Positions 34,833 to 42,942 of a stretch of 64,000 nucleotides of DNA are shown here, in pieces. The notes under the pieces are model-generated. The model saw only the letters and a list, made by a program, of their open reading frames with translations, was not told the origin of the DNA and did not search any database. Within the stretch, counting starts at the first letter, position 1; each line of letters starts with the position of its first letter. Source of the DNA: Streptomyces sp. NRRL F-5630 (GTDB taxonomy: Bacteria > Actinomycetota > Actinomycetes > Streptomycetales > Streptomycetaceae); assembly GCF_000719475.1 (NCBI RefSeq), contig NZ_JOGO01000006.1, forward strand, positions 62,001 to 126,000, written 5' to 3'. The position numbers were made by a program, and so were the translations under genes.

Positions 34833-35744
34833 TCAGATCTCCAGGAGGTGGAGGACGTCGGTGAGGTGGCGGCGGACGGCCTTGATGTAGGCGGGGTCGG
34901 TGGCCGGGTCGTTGATCCAGCGGATCGCCTGCTCCATGAACCACTCGACGGCCCACATGCGGTGCCAGCCCAGGGCCCAGTTCTCGGCGGTGAGGCCGCC
35001 TCGCGGGGCGAGGGCATCGGGGGTGCCGCCGGCGGTGACGTACTGCTCCAGCAGAACGCGCAGGCGCACGGGGTGCGGGGCATCGATGGTTCCGTGCCAG
35101 CTGGCGAAGTCGAGCAGGCCGGGGCCGGTGAAGGCGCGGGCAAAGTCGAGCAACCGCCAACCGTGGTCGCCGATGTGGAGGCTGGTGGGGTGGAACTCGG
35201 AGTGCACCCACCCGAATGGTTCCAGCCTTGCTCCGGCCGAACGGGCCCCAGCCGCTTGGGCGATCCGGTCGAGCGCGTCCTCGACATCGTCGGTGTCCTG
35301 CCACCGGTCGGCCTTGCGCAGACGGCCGAGGTGGTCCAGCGCTTGGGCGGGCAGCACGCGCAGCCGCTCCTGGTCGAGCACAGGCAAGCGCGAAGCCGTA
35401 CGGGTGCCGTGCAGGATCACGGCCGCGGCGACGCCGTCGAAGTCGTCGGCCTCGCGGACGGACGGTCCCAGGTCCTCCATGAACATGCCGAGCCATCCGT
35501 TCAGAACGGCAGAGGCGTGGACCTGGGGGACGGGAACGCCGAGAGTGTGGGCCAGGCGGAGGGCCTGGTCCTCGCTGTCGAAGGGTTTCTTCGCGTACTT
35601 GAAGATGGCCGTGGAGCCGTCGGAGAAGGTCACGCGCTCGACGCCGGACATGGACCACACGCGCACCTCCTCCCGTACGGCGGTGGTCTGGCCGGTCGCG
35701 GTGAGCAGGTTGTCGAGGAGTTCGGCGCTGGGATTCGTAGTCAC
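34833..35744 (-). CDS. Aminoglycoside-phosphotransferase-fold kinase (cargo)
   Basis: 303 residues. The kinase N-lobe starts around SMSGVERVTFSDGSTAIFKY and the C-lobe carries the catalytic loop HSEFHPTSLHI followed by WRLLDFARAF. In the family the loop is HG(D/E)xxxxN and then DF(D/G). Here Asp is Glu, which is a known variation, but the metal-binding Asn is Ser. Either a specialised kinase or a catalytically weak one. Located in the middle of the cargo operon, so antibiotic or metabolite phosphorylation is a guess only. Confidence 0.78.
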   Translation of the reverse strand: MTTNPSAELLDNLLTATGQTTAVREEVRVWSMSGVERVTFSDGSTAIFKYAKKPFDSEDQALRLAHTLGVPVPQVHASAVLNGWLGMFMEDLGPSVREADDFDGVAAAVILHGTRTASRLPVLDQERLRVLPAQALDHLGRLRKADRWQDTDDVEDALDRIAQAAGARSAGARLEPFGWVHSEFHPTSLHIGDHGWRLLDFARAFTGPGLLDFASWHGTIDAPHPVRLRVLLEQYVTAGGTPDALAPRGGLTAENWALGWHRMWAVEWFMEQAIRWINDPATDPAYIKAVRRHLTDVLHLLEI

Positions 35745-35823
35745 AGGGAGGCTCCGGGGAGGTGGCGGCGTCCGGGGCGGGCGAGGGCGGTCGGGCCGCC
35801 CCGGAGCCTGATCGGGTGGCGGG

Positions 35824-36573
35824 TTACGCGGCGGGGTTCACGCGGTGGGCGTAGACCTGCTCGATCCAGCCCGCCTTGAACGCGGCGAGGTCGTCACGGA
35901 AGTTCGCCATCGAGGCACCGTAGGGCGCGACCACGCCGCCGGACTGGTCCGGCACGGACTGGCAGCCGTGCACGAGTCGGCCGCCGAGCGCGGCGTGGGC
36001 CTTGATGGACTCGATCCGGCGGTGCTCGTTGAACCAGCCGCCGTGGTAGACCTCGTCGAGCATCCCGCCCATGTCGTCGTCCAGGTCGAAGACCACGGAC
36101 GTCGCGGCGGGGAAGAACCAGCACGGCCCGACGTTGGAGATGTGCCCGTCCACCTCGACCTTGTTGAGCGCCATGAACGTGGCCGCCTCGCGCAGCATCC
36201 GCAGGTGCTCGGCGGTGATCTGCGGCAGGCCGAGGCCGGCCAGGTGCTCCTCGCGGAAGAGGTACGCGTACACCTCGTACGCGGTGGCCAGGACGCGGGC
36301 CGCATCGGAGGTGGACTCGCTGTGCTGCTTGATGAAGTCGAGCGCGAGCTGCTCGACCGCGCTCTCGGTCGTCTCGTCCACGTCCAGGAGCTGGGACTTG
36401 ACCAGCTCCCAGTCGGCGACGAGCCAGGTGCTCGACTCGAAGCGGAAGAAGTAGTCGGCCGGGTCGATCGTGATGCGCCGGGCGTCAACCTGGATGCCGG
36501 GCAGGCGGTTCCATCGCGGGTCGAACGCCGCAGGCAGCTCGACCGTGATGGCCGTGGTGTCGATGGTGGTCAC
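35824..36573 (-). CDS. Unrecognised 249-residue protein (cargo)
   Basis: Start GTG (VTTIDTTAITVELPAAFDPR) behind GGAG. No family recognised. It is soluble, acidic and aromatic-rich: ADYFFRFESSTWLVADWELV, EEHLAGLGLPQITAEHLRML, VGPCWFFPAATSVVFDLDDD, and VVAPYGASMANFRDDLAAF near the end. No membrane segment or nucleotide-binding motif. First gene of the leftward operon and divergent from the HTH-TPR regulator. Confidence 0.75.
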   Translation of the reverse strand: MTTIDTTAITVELPAAFDPRWNRLPGIQVDARRITIDPADYFFRFESSTWLVADWELVKSQLLDVDETTESAVEQLALDFIKQHSESTSDAARVLATAYEVYAYLFREEHLAGLGLPQITAEHLRMLREAATFMALNKVEVDGHISNVGPCWFFPAATSVVFDLDDDMGGMLDEVYHGGWFNEHRRIESIKAHAALGGRLVHGCQSVPDQSGGVVAPYGASMANFRDDLAAFKAGWIEQVYAHRVNPAA

Positions 36574-36797
36574 CGTGTTCTCCGTCTCTGATGGGCCGGG
36601 TTCGGGCACAGAAATGCCCGAACCCGGTGTGGACGTACGGAACTTCGGGGTGCCGCCCGGACCAAGGGGGAGCCTGGATCACGGTCGCGCCGTTCCGGGC
36701 GGCTGCTGATAAGTGAACCGGCGGTCACGCTCAGTGGGTACGGTGGAAGGCAGTTGAAGCGGTATACGCGGTTTACAGCTCCAGGACGGAGGCGATC
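36574..36797. promoter_or_regulatory. Divergent cargo promoter region
   Basis: 224 bases between two divergent cargo operons. A direct repeat CGGTATACG / CGGTTTACA abuts at 36760-36777, about 25 bases before the regulator start, and a GTGA-N8-TCAC element lies near 36712-36727. Both are candidate operators of the downstream HTH regulator. Confidence 0.4.
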
Positions 36798-38153
36798 GTG
36801 ACGGCGCAGAGAGACCCTAACTACCGTCTGCGCGAGGTCGTCGCGGCGGTCGACTGCACCTACGAGGCCCTCGCCAGGGACGTACGGCGCATCGCCGCCG
36901 AGAACGGCGAGATCCTCCAGACCAACAAGTCGGCCATCTCGCACTGGGTGAACGGCACCCGCGCCCCGTCGGGCCGGGTAGGTCAGTACCTGGCCGAGGC
37001 GCTGTCCCGCCGGTCGGGACGCACCATCACCCGGACCGACATCGGCCTCCAGGCCAGCGATGACGAAGCGCTGGCAGAACCCGACCCTGTCCTCGCCGCC
37101 ACCGACCTGGGTCGTGCCGACGTCGAGCGCCGCCACTTCCTCGCTATCGCGGCCTTCACCACCGCCGGCGTCGCCATGCCGCTCGGATACGACCACGAAG
37201 CCACCACCCGCATGCTCCGGGCCCGCACCGGCACCTCCCTGGTGGGGGCGGAGGTCGTGGATGTCGTACGGCAGATCACGGCGGCCTTCAGCGCCGCCGA
37301 CGAGCGCCTCGGCGGCGGACACGGCCTGACCACCGTCACGGCCTATCTCGCCGACACAGCCGCCCCGATGCTGCGCGGGCGCTTCCCCAACGAAGTCTTA
37401 CGCCGGGCCGCGTTCGGCGCCGTCGCCGAACTCGCCTATCTCGCAGGGTGGAAGCACCACGACCTCGGCCAGGAAGGCGCCGCCCAGCGCTACTACCAGG
37501 TCGGCTACAAGCTCGCCTGTGAGGCCGACCCTTACGGCCACGCAGCCTGGATGATGCGCGCCCTCGCTCACCAAGCTCTGAGCCTCAAGCAGCCCCACCA
37601 TTGCGTTGACCTCGTCGAGGGCGCCCTACGCGCAGGTCTCGGCCGCGTCGACGGTCGGACCGAGGCACTCCTCCACATCACCCACGCTCGCGCCTACGCC
37701 GCAGTCAACGAGAACCCCCAGGCCGCAGGCGCCCTGCTCGCCGCCGAGGACGCCCTCCTACGGGACGACGGCCCCCAGCCCAGCTACTCCCGCGTCAGCG
37801 GCCCCGCCGCCGGCACCGTGGCCAGCCACACCGCCCGCACCCTGACCGACCTCGCCGACCACATCGGCACCGAGCAGCAGCACCGCGACGCCCTCACCCG
37901 CTGGGACCCCGTGAAGTACAAGCGCGTCCACGCCCTCACCCACGCAGACCTCGGCGACAGCCTCGCCGCCCAGGCCCGCGCGGACGAAGCCGTCGCCGCC
38001 TGGACGCAGGCCCTGGTCCTCATGGAAGGCATGACCTCCGACCGCACCCGTAAGGCGATCACCTCGATCCGCTCCACCCTCGCGGTCTACCAGCGCCGCC
38101 GTGTCCCCGGCGCCGCCGATCTCGCCCGCCGAGCCCGCGAGGCCCTCGCCTAA
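36798..38153 (+). CDS. HTH-TPR transcriptional regulator
   Basis: 451 residues from GTG behind GGACGGAGG. N-terminal HTH about 8-80 (LREVVAAVDCTYEALARDVR, TNKSAISHWVNGTRAPSGRV), then a linker with RRHFLAIAAFTTAGVAMPLG and a 300-residue TPR-like sensor region (YYQVGYKLACEADPYGHAAW). It resembles peptide-sensing or signalling regulators of Streptomyces elements. Next to a Nudix gene and opposite the unknown/phosphotransferase operon. Confidence 0.85.
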   Translation: MTAQRDPNYRLREVVAAVDCTYEALARDVRRIAAENGEILQTNKSAISHWVNGTRAPSGRVGQYLAEALSRRSGRTITRTDIGLQASDDEALAEPDPVLAATDLGRADVERRHFLAIAAFTTAGVAMPLGYDHEATTRMLRARTGTSLVGAEVVDVVRQITAAFSAADERLGGGHGLTTVTAYLADTAAPMLRGRFPNEVLRRAAFGAVAELAYLAGWKHHDLGQEGAAQRYYQVGYKLACEADPYGHAAWMMRALAHQALSLKQPHHCVDLVEGALRAGLGRVDGRTEALLHITHARAYAAVNENPQAAGALLAAEDALLRDDGPQPSYSRVSGPAAGTVASHTARTLTDLADHIGTEQQHRDALTRWDPVKYKRVHALTHADLGDSLAAQARADEAVAAWTQALVLMEGMTSDRTRKAITSIRSTLAVYQRRRVPGAADLARRAREALA

Positions 38154-38187
38154 CATGCCCAACAACCCGCCCGACGAAGGGAATACC

Positions 38188-38688
38188 GTGCCTCAGCCGA
38201 AGACCGATGAACAGCCGAAGGCCCTCAAGCCGGCGCTCGAATCCATGACTCTGCTGGTTGCGGCCGTCATCGTTCACGACAAGGCCACCAACCGCGTCGT
38301 CCTCCTCCAGCGCAGCGAGAACGCCAAGTTCGCCCAGGGCCAGTGGGACCTCCCCGTCGGCAAGAGCGAACCCGGCGAGCCCATCACCGAGACGGCCGTC
38401 CGCGAGCTCTACGAGGAGACGGGCCTGACCGTGAAGCCAGAGTTCCTCAAGGTCGCCCACATCATCCACGGGGCCTGGGGCGTAGAGGCCCCGAACGGCT
38501 TCCTGACGGTCGTGTTCGTCTCCCATGAGTGGACAGGCGAACCGGAGAACCGTGAACCCCGCAAGCACGCCCAGGTCCGCTGGGTCGACGCTGAGGCCAT
38601 CCCCGAGAACTTCGTGGACACCACTTCGAGCGCCCTCCTGCGGTATCTCGGTAGCGGGCCAGAAGTCTCACTTGATGGCTGGGGGTAG
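38188..38688 (+). CDS. Nudix hydrolase
   Basis: 166 residues from GTG behind AAGGGA; an ATG at 38155 is possible but has no site. The Nudix box is complete: G58-x5-E64-x7-REL-x-EETGL (58-80). It probably hydrolyses a nucleoside diphosphate derivative. Nudix proteins recur in actinomycete integrative elements (the pSAM2 Pif transfer-immunity factor has one), so an immunity or housekeeping-sanitation role is possible. Confidence 0.88.
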   Translation: MPQPKTDEQPKALKPALESMTLLVAAVIVHDKATNRVVLLQRSENAKFAQGQWDLPVGKSEPGEPITETAVRELYEETGLTVKPEFLKVAHIIHGAWGVEAPNGFLTVVFVSHEWTGEPENREPRKHAQVRWVDAEAIPENFVDTTSSALLRYLGSGPEVSLDGWG

Positions 38689-38798
38689 GGGCGCGCGCCA
38701 CCTCGGCCAGGTATCGAGTGCTTACAAGCACGGCCCAATTTCCCTGCTGGCCAATGAGATCCGGCACGGATGTCAGTGCCCTGCGCCAGTATCTCCCC

Positions 38799-39821
38799 AT
38801 GAACATTGACTGGGAGCGCGCAGCCGAGATTCAGCGGCTGGTGGTTGGCGGTGCACTCCTGGCCGCGATCGTGGTGTCGATCTACCGCGCCCTCGCGTGG
38901 GTCGCCCGCCGAATCCAGCCGCTGCAGGTGCGCTGGGCTGCCTGGAACGCCAGAGTTGCGGAAAGGGACCTGGCGCCAACAGTCGCGGCGCTCCAGCATC
39001 TTGGCCTCGCGGACCTGCCAATTCAATCATTCCGGGAGGCAGGTCAGAAGATAGCCGGAAGCGTCAAGCTGCGCTACTGGCTGCTGACCTTCACGATTGG
39101 TCTCGGTGCAGGGGACCTCCTGATGGCAGTGATCAAAACTATCGAGACACGGAAGGTTCAGCCGAGCCTTCAACCATCCGCGCTTGTTCTCGCTGCTGTC
39201 ACCCTGCCTCTTCTGATGTGGGCAGCTCGGCGCAACAAAGCCATAGCGGGCTACAGATTGATGCTCTCGATCATGGCTGCCATCGAGGCTTGTGATGCCG
39301 TGGCACGCTCAGAAACGGGCGACAGGCCCCAGGCCCTCCGGCATCTTGACGACACGTGCTCCACAGTTCGGCGCTCACTTCTGCGCGTACACCGGATCAC
39401 GAACAGCGTCGGCCGCGGGTCTCCAAGGCAGCGGAACGCAAAGAACCACGCCACGCTCGTCGTGGCCAAGCTTCAGCTGGCCGAAGCGCAGGTCGACGCC
39501 AAGGGCGCTGGAGCGCTCCGCACCTTGGCTGCACTTCTGGCGAAGATCGGGAGCACCTTCGCTGCAGGAAGGGTCACCACGCTCCTTCCCGAGCAGAGCC
39601 TGCGCGGCACCACCCCAGTGACCAATCGGGACGGGCTTCGGCTGGTGGCTGTAGTCGTCACCGCCGCCGGCGCACTGTGTCTTGGGGTGCTGTTGGGGCT
39701 TCCAGCGGGTGTCGATGTCGTGCTGGCTGGTACTGCTGCCGTGCTGGCCTCAGTGGTGGCGTACGGGCCCCGAGCTGCAGTCGCCAAGACAAGCGAAATC
39801 ATGAGCATCCTGCGGCAGTAG
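38799..39821 (+). CDS. Unrecognised membrane protein at the element's right end
   Basis: 340 residues from MNIDWERAAEIQ; only a weak ribosome site. Five hydrophobic segments are visible: LVVGGALLAAIVVSIYRALA, LLTFTIGLGAGDLLMAVI, SALVLAAVTLPLLMWAA, GLRLVAVVVTAAGALCLGVL and VVLAGTAAVLASVVAYG, with a charged helical region between the third and fourth. Base composition is less GC-biased than its neighbours. No family recognised; surface exclusion or immunity are guesses. Confidence 0.7.
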   Translation: MNIDWERAAEIQRLVVGGALLAAIVVSIYRALAWVARRIQPLQVRWAAWNARVAERDLAPTVAALQHLGLADLPIQSFREAGQKIAGSVKLRYWLLTFTIGLGAGDLLMAVIKTIETRKVQPSLQPSALVLAAVTLPLLMWAARRNKAIAGYRLMLSIMAAIEACDAVARSETGDRPQALRHLDDTCSTVRRSLLRVHRITNSVGRGSPRQRNAKNHATLVVAKLQLAEAQVDAKGAGALRTLAALLAKIGSTFAAGRVTTLLPEQSLRGTTPVTNRDGLRLVAVVVTAAGALCLGVLLGLPAGVDVVLAGTAAVLASVVAYGPRAAVAKTSEIMSILRQ

Positions 39822-39891
39822 TGGCCTCGCCCCAGTCCGGGGCATCCGCCCCACCAGAGCCGGCTTGCCCCACCCTGCTTACAACTGGGCA

Positions 39892-39911
39892 GTCCGCACA
39901 CAGTCCGCAGG
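39892..39911 (+). repeat. Candidate right arm-type integrase site
   Basis: GTCCGCAC-ACA-GTCCGCAGG, the same two direct units and spacing as at 27160-27179, located 106 bp from the attR core in otherwise non-coding sequence. Confidence 0.55.
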
Positions 39912-40016
39912 ACACCCGATCAGGACCGTCGCACCCCATCGCCAGCCATCAGCAAAAGGCCAGGTCAGCAGCCCGCAGGGAAGATCCCCGCGGGTCACCG
40001 ACCCGGCCCATTACTA

Positions 40017-40035
40017 GGAGACCAAGAAGGCCTGA
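40017..40035. repeat. attR: 19-bp copy of the sodN 3' end
   Basis: GGAGACCAAGAAGGCCTGA, identical to 27090-27108. It contains the last five sodN codons and stop without any upstream sodN sequence, as expected for the far end of an insertion. Outward of it lies the original downstream flank of sodN. Confidence 0.88.
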
Positions 40036-40098
40036 GCCCCCGCTCAGCCACCCCTCATCCCCTGGCCCGCCCGGCGGCGGACGAAGGGAAGAGAACCC

Positions 40099-40151
40099 AC
40101 CGCACCCGGTTCCGCACGGCCTCGACGCCGTGGGGGCCGGGTGCGGTTTTT
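40099..40151 (+). terminator. Original sodN terminator displaced by the element
   Basis: Outer stem 40099-40109 with 40137-40147 (11 bp perfect), an inner CACGGC/GCCGTG stem, then a run of five T. Only the attR fragment precedes it, so it has no gene of its own. In the empty chromosome it would lie about 64 bases after the sodN stop. Confidence 0.8.
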
Positions 40152-40727
40152 CTTGCGCGGGGGCGACGAGCTCGGGCCTACGGCCTCCGGGGCCGCGGCT
40201 GGAGGGGGGCGGGCGTGGCTGGCGCGGGGTGAGCGTGGCAAGGGCGGGCGCGGGCAGGTGCCGGGCGGCCTGGCAAGCGCGGACGCGGGGCGGTGCGGCA
40301 GGCCCCGGGCCGCACGGCAGCGCGGACGCAGGCAGGCCCCGAGCGGCGCGGCACGGGGGGACGCGGGCAGGTGCCGGGCGATGCGGGAATCGCGGGCGCG
40401 TGGCAGGCGTAGGCAGCGGGACAGGAACTGGGCAGCGCGGCAAGCGCGGGCGCGAGCACCACGGCGGCGCGGGCGCGGCTGCCGGGGAGCACGCCAAGCG
40501 CTGGCGCGGGCAGGCCTCGGGCATCACGCCAAGCGCTGGGGCGGGCAGGCCCCGGCTCGGCTCCGTTCCGAGCGCCCGGATCATCTGACTCGCGCAAGCC
40601 CTCCCCGCCCTGCGCGCCGATTGCCCTCACTTTCCCCGTGGTGGAATCGATCGCTCCGCAGATATCGTCAGTTGAACGGGGGATGCCCCTCTCCTCGCCG
40701 CGCTCAAGAATTTCAAGGAGCAGGACC
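40152..40727. repeat. Degenerate G-rich repeats downstream of the sodN terminator
   Basis: No credible gene. About 40190-40570 is a run of imperfect units with GCAAGCGCGG(G/A)CGCGGG and GGGCAGG(T/C)C themes; a clear 35-bp pair with CACGCCAAGCGCTGG starts at 40490 and 40525. From 40620 the composition becomes normal, and this stretch should hold the promoter of the next operon. Confidence 0.5.
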
Positions 40728-41765
40728 GTGGGCTTCAAGGGAATGGACGACGTCCAGACGTCGAAGCTGGCCGCCGCCGTCGACGTCATGGGCGGGACGC
40801 TCACCATTCAAGGCGGATTGATCAACGGAATTCTTGCCAAATGGGACGCACGGGCCGAGGGGACTTCCGCATTCCCCAGGAGGGCTTCCTGGGCGACGGA
40901 CGAGGCCAAGGACATCCGGCGCCGCCTCGGCATGTCCAAGGACGACCCCGAAGCGGTCCTGACCTTCGCGAGCCTGTCCGGCGCCCTGGAGACGTGGCAG
41001 GAGTTCAAGGAGGGCACCCTCAAGGACATCAAGACGCCCCTCAAGCTCCTCAAGATCCCCACGGCCATCGAGGCGTCGATCCACCTGTACGAGCGCTGGA
41101 AGCAGGGCCAGAACGTCGCGGGCGCTCGCGCGGTGTGGGAACTGAACAAGTACTTCGGCTCCTCGGACGCCCGCATCGCGGCGAAGCGGGGCGAACTGCT
41201 GGGGGAACTCCTCAAGGACCAGAGGATCCGCAACTGGTACAAGGAGCCCTGGAAGTGGCAGCAGAGCGTCCGCAAGGTCGCGATGCGCCTGAAGATCCCC
41301 TACGCGGCGAAGCTCTTCGGCAACGCGCCCGGCGCCGGGTTCCTCGCCCGCAAGGTCCTGCTGCCGCTGAGCGTCGTGGACGGCGTCAAGCAGATGTTCC
41401 TCCCGACGCACTCGGGCGCGTACGGCGCGGCCGACCGGACCATGGGGTTCCTGCAAGCGGGCGGTGCCGTGGCCGTGCTCGGCGGGGCGGGGATGGCCAG
41501 CGCGCTCGGCGCGTCGGCAGCCGTCGCCGCGGCCGTCCCCGTCGTCGGCTGGGTCGCACTCGGCGTGGCGGGCACGTACTTCCTCGGCAGCTGGGCGTGG
41601 GACAAGTGGGGGGACGACATCAAGGCCGGCACCAAGAAGGCCTGGAACGCCACGAAGGAATGGGGTGGCGATGTCGTGGACAAGGGCAAGGAGATTGTCG
41701 ACGGGGCGAAAAAAGCGGTCACCAATCTGGTCCCCAATACCATCAAGAAATACAAATTCTGGTAA
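40728..41765 (+). CDS. Unrecognised protein with Gly/Ala membrane segment, WXG-module gene 1
   Basis: 345 residues from GTG behind AAGGAGCAGG. The N-terminal 200 residues are helical and charged (VQTSKLAAAVDVMGGTLTIQ; ALETWQEFKEGTLKDIKTPL). Residues about 240-290 are a Gly/Ala-zipper hydrophobic stretch (AVAVLGGAGMASALGASAAV, AAAVPVVGWVALGVAGTYFL), followed by a Lys-rich amphipathic tail ending KKYKFW. This layout resembles pore-forming or type VII-secreted effectors, but no toxin family is recognised. Two genes on is a WXG100-like protein. Confidence 0.78.
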   Translation: MGFKGMDDVQTSKLAAAVDVMGGTLTIQGGLINGILAKWDARAEGTSAFPRRASWATDEAKDIRRRLGMSKDDPEAVLTFASLSGALETWQEFKEGTLKDIKTPLKLLKIPTAIEASIHLYERWKQGQNVAGARAVWELNKYFGSSDARIAAKRGELLGELLKDQRIRNWYKEPWKWQQSVRKVAMRLKIPYAAKLFGNAPGAGFLARKVLLPLSVVDGVKQMFLPTHSGAYGAADRTMGFLQAGGAVAVLGGAGMASALGASAAVAAAVPVVGWVALGVAGTYFLGSWAWDKWGDDIKAGTKKAWNATKEWGGDVVDKGKEIVDGAKKAVTNLVPNTIKKYKFW

Positions 41766-41786
41766 CCGAGAAGCGGACACCCAAGC

Positions 41787-42650
41787 ATGCCGAACCCTGA
41801 AATCGACATAGACCTCGAAGAGTTTCGCGGAATCCTTGCCGAGGCTCTCGCCGAAGGCGGCACACAGCCCCTGCTGCGACTCACCGACGAGGAAATAGCA
41901 ATCCTCGACCCCGAATCGCTCACCGAGTGCGTCGCCCCCACCCCGCGCATCGCCGAACTCTCCGGCCAGGAACGGGAGTGGGTCTACGCCACCGCGCTGC
42001 GCTCCCTCGTCTCGCGCGAAGCCGTCGAGGTCGCCAACATCGAGGAACTCGACGCGGTGCTCCGCGCCGCCGAGGTGCGGCAGGAGGCCGGGGAGACCCA
42101 GGCGGGTGCCGTGCCCTCCGGCGTCGACCTCGACCTGCGCCTCACCCCCGAGGTGAGCTTGGCCCTGACGCTCCGCCGCACCGCCGCCCGCGCCCTCGCC
42201 GTCGAGCAGCACACGTCGAGCGGCCGGACCCACCTGCTCGTCTACGTGCACGCCGACGACCTCTATCTCGTGGAGCGTGTCACCTCGGGTGGCCTGCACA
42301 TGTTCACCCTCGCCGCCTCGGCGAAGGACGCCGCGGACATGGCCCTCCTCTTCGTCGACCCCTTCGAGGTCGCCGCCAAGGACGGCCCCGTCCAGCACCT
42401 GACCCCGGAACAGATCAGCGATCAGAACGTGGGCAGGGCACTCGGCGAGGCCATCGACAACGCCCTCGTCGTCGGACAGACCGTCCTCCTCGCCGACACC
42501 CCCGGCCCGCTCCTGACGACGTACGCGACCGGAGAGGCCCTGTGGACGGTGTACGTCGAGAAGCCCCACGCCCCGTCAGGGATCGAAGCGCGCCCGGTCG
42601 GCAAGAACACCTTGCGCACGCTGGTCACCAAGCTGATCAGCCCGAGCTGA
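41787..42650 (+). CDS. Unrecognised 287-residue protein, WXG-module gene 2
   Basis: MPNPEIDIDLEEFRGILAEA start, weak ribosome site, 21 bp after gene 1. Soluble alpha/beta protein: an N-terminal winged-helix-like part (SGQEREWVYATALRSLVSRE) and a beta-rich half (THLLVYVHADDLYLVERVTS). Size and position between effector-like and WXG genes recall EspG-type chaperones, but the sequence match is not convincing. Immunity or chaperone function is inference. Confidence 0.72.
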   Translation: MPNPEIDIDLEEFRGILAEALAEGGTQPLLRLTDEEIAILDPESLTECVAPTPRIAELSGQEREWVYATALRSLVSREAVEVANIEELDAVLRAAEVRQEAGETQAGAVPSGVDLDLRLTPEVSLALTLRRTAARALAVEQHTSSGRTHLLVYVHADDLYLVERVTSGGLHMFTLAASAKDAADMALLFVDPFEVAAKDGPVQHLTPEQISDQNVGRALGEAIDNALVVGQTVLLADTPGPLLTTYATGEALWTVYVEKPHAPSGIEARPVGKNTLRTLVTKLISPS

Positions 42651-42663
42651 GAGGGTCGGCACC

Positions 42664-42930
42664 ATGTCACGTGAGAGCGAATGCCGTGAGGATCTGCGTC
42701 GGCTCAAGAAATACGCGGACCAGTTGGAGAACTCCGTCGACAACGTCGCGAAGCTCTGTGGCACGGACACCTGGAAGGGCCCCAAGAGCGAGCGCTTCCG
42801 GGGCGAATTCGCCGGCCACAAGAAGCAGATAAAAGACGCCCTCGCCGCCGCGCGCGCGGCGATGGACCGCGCGCTCAAGCGCGTGGAGCAGGAAGAGGCG
42901 GAGAAGAAGAAGTCCGGAGCGGGGAAGTAG
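42664..42930 (+). CDS. WXG100-like small helical protein
   Basis: 88 residues, two predicted helices joined by the motif TWKG (W at about 37), as in ESX/WXG100 proteins: LRRLKKYADQLENSVDNVAK before and RFRGEFAGHKKQIKDALAAA after. The Lys/Glu-rich C-terminus is longer in charge than usual. GAGAGGG precedes the ATG. Likely substrate or partner of a type VII secretion system; no EccC-type ATPase lies in this window. Confidence 0.72.
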   Translation: MSRESECREDLRRLKKYADQLENSVDNVAKLCGTDTWKGPKSERFRGEFAGHKKQIKDALAAARAAMDRALKRVEQEEAEKKKSGAGK

Positions 42931-42942
42931 GGAAGCAGCACG

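Larger units (their letters stand above)
27109..40016. mobile_element. Integrated mobilizable element in the 3' end of sodN
   Basis: About 12.9 kb bounded by perfect 19-bp repeats. It carries integrase, XRE regulator, excisionase, DUF3631 ATPase, MobC, relaxase and cargo. A DNA relaxase rather than an FtsK/TraB-type translocase suggests single-strand mobilization that relies on a helper element (IME-like), unlike classic actinomycete AICEs. The sodN terminator lies just outside the right end, proving insertion into a once contiguous gene-terminator unit. Confidence 0.85.

Noticed and set aside
40036..40590. Possible gene in the G-rich tract after attR
   Set aside because: All frames give low-complexity Arg/Ala/Gly translations and lack ribosome sites.
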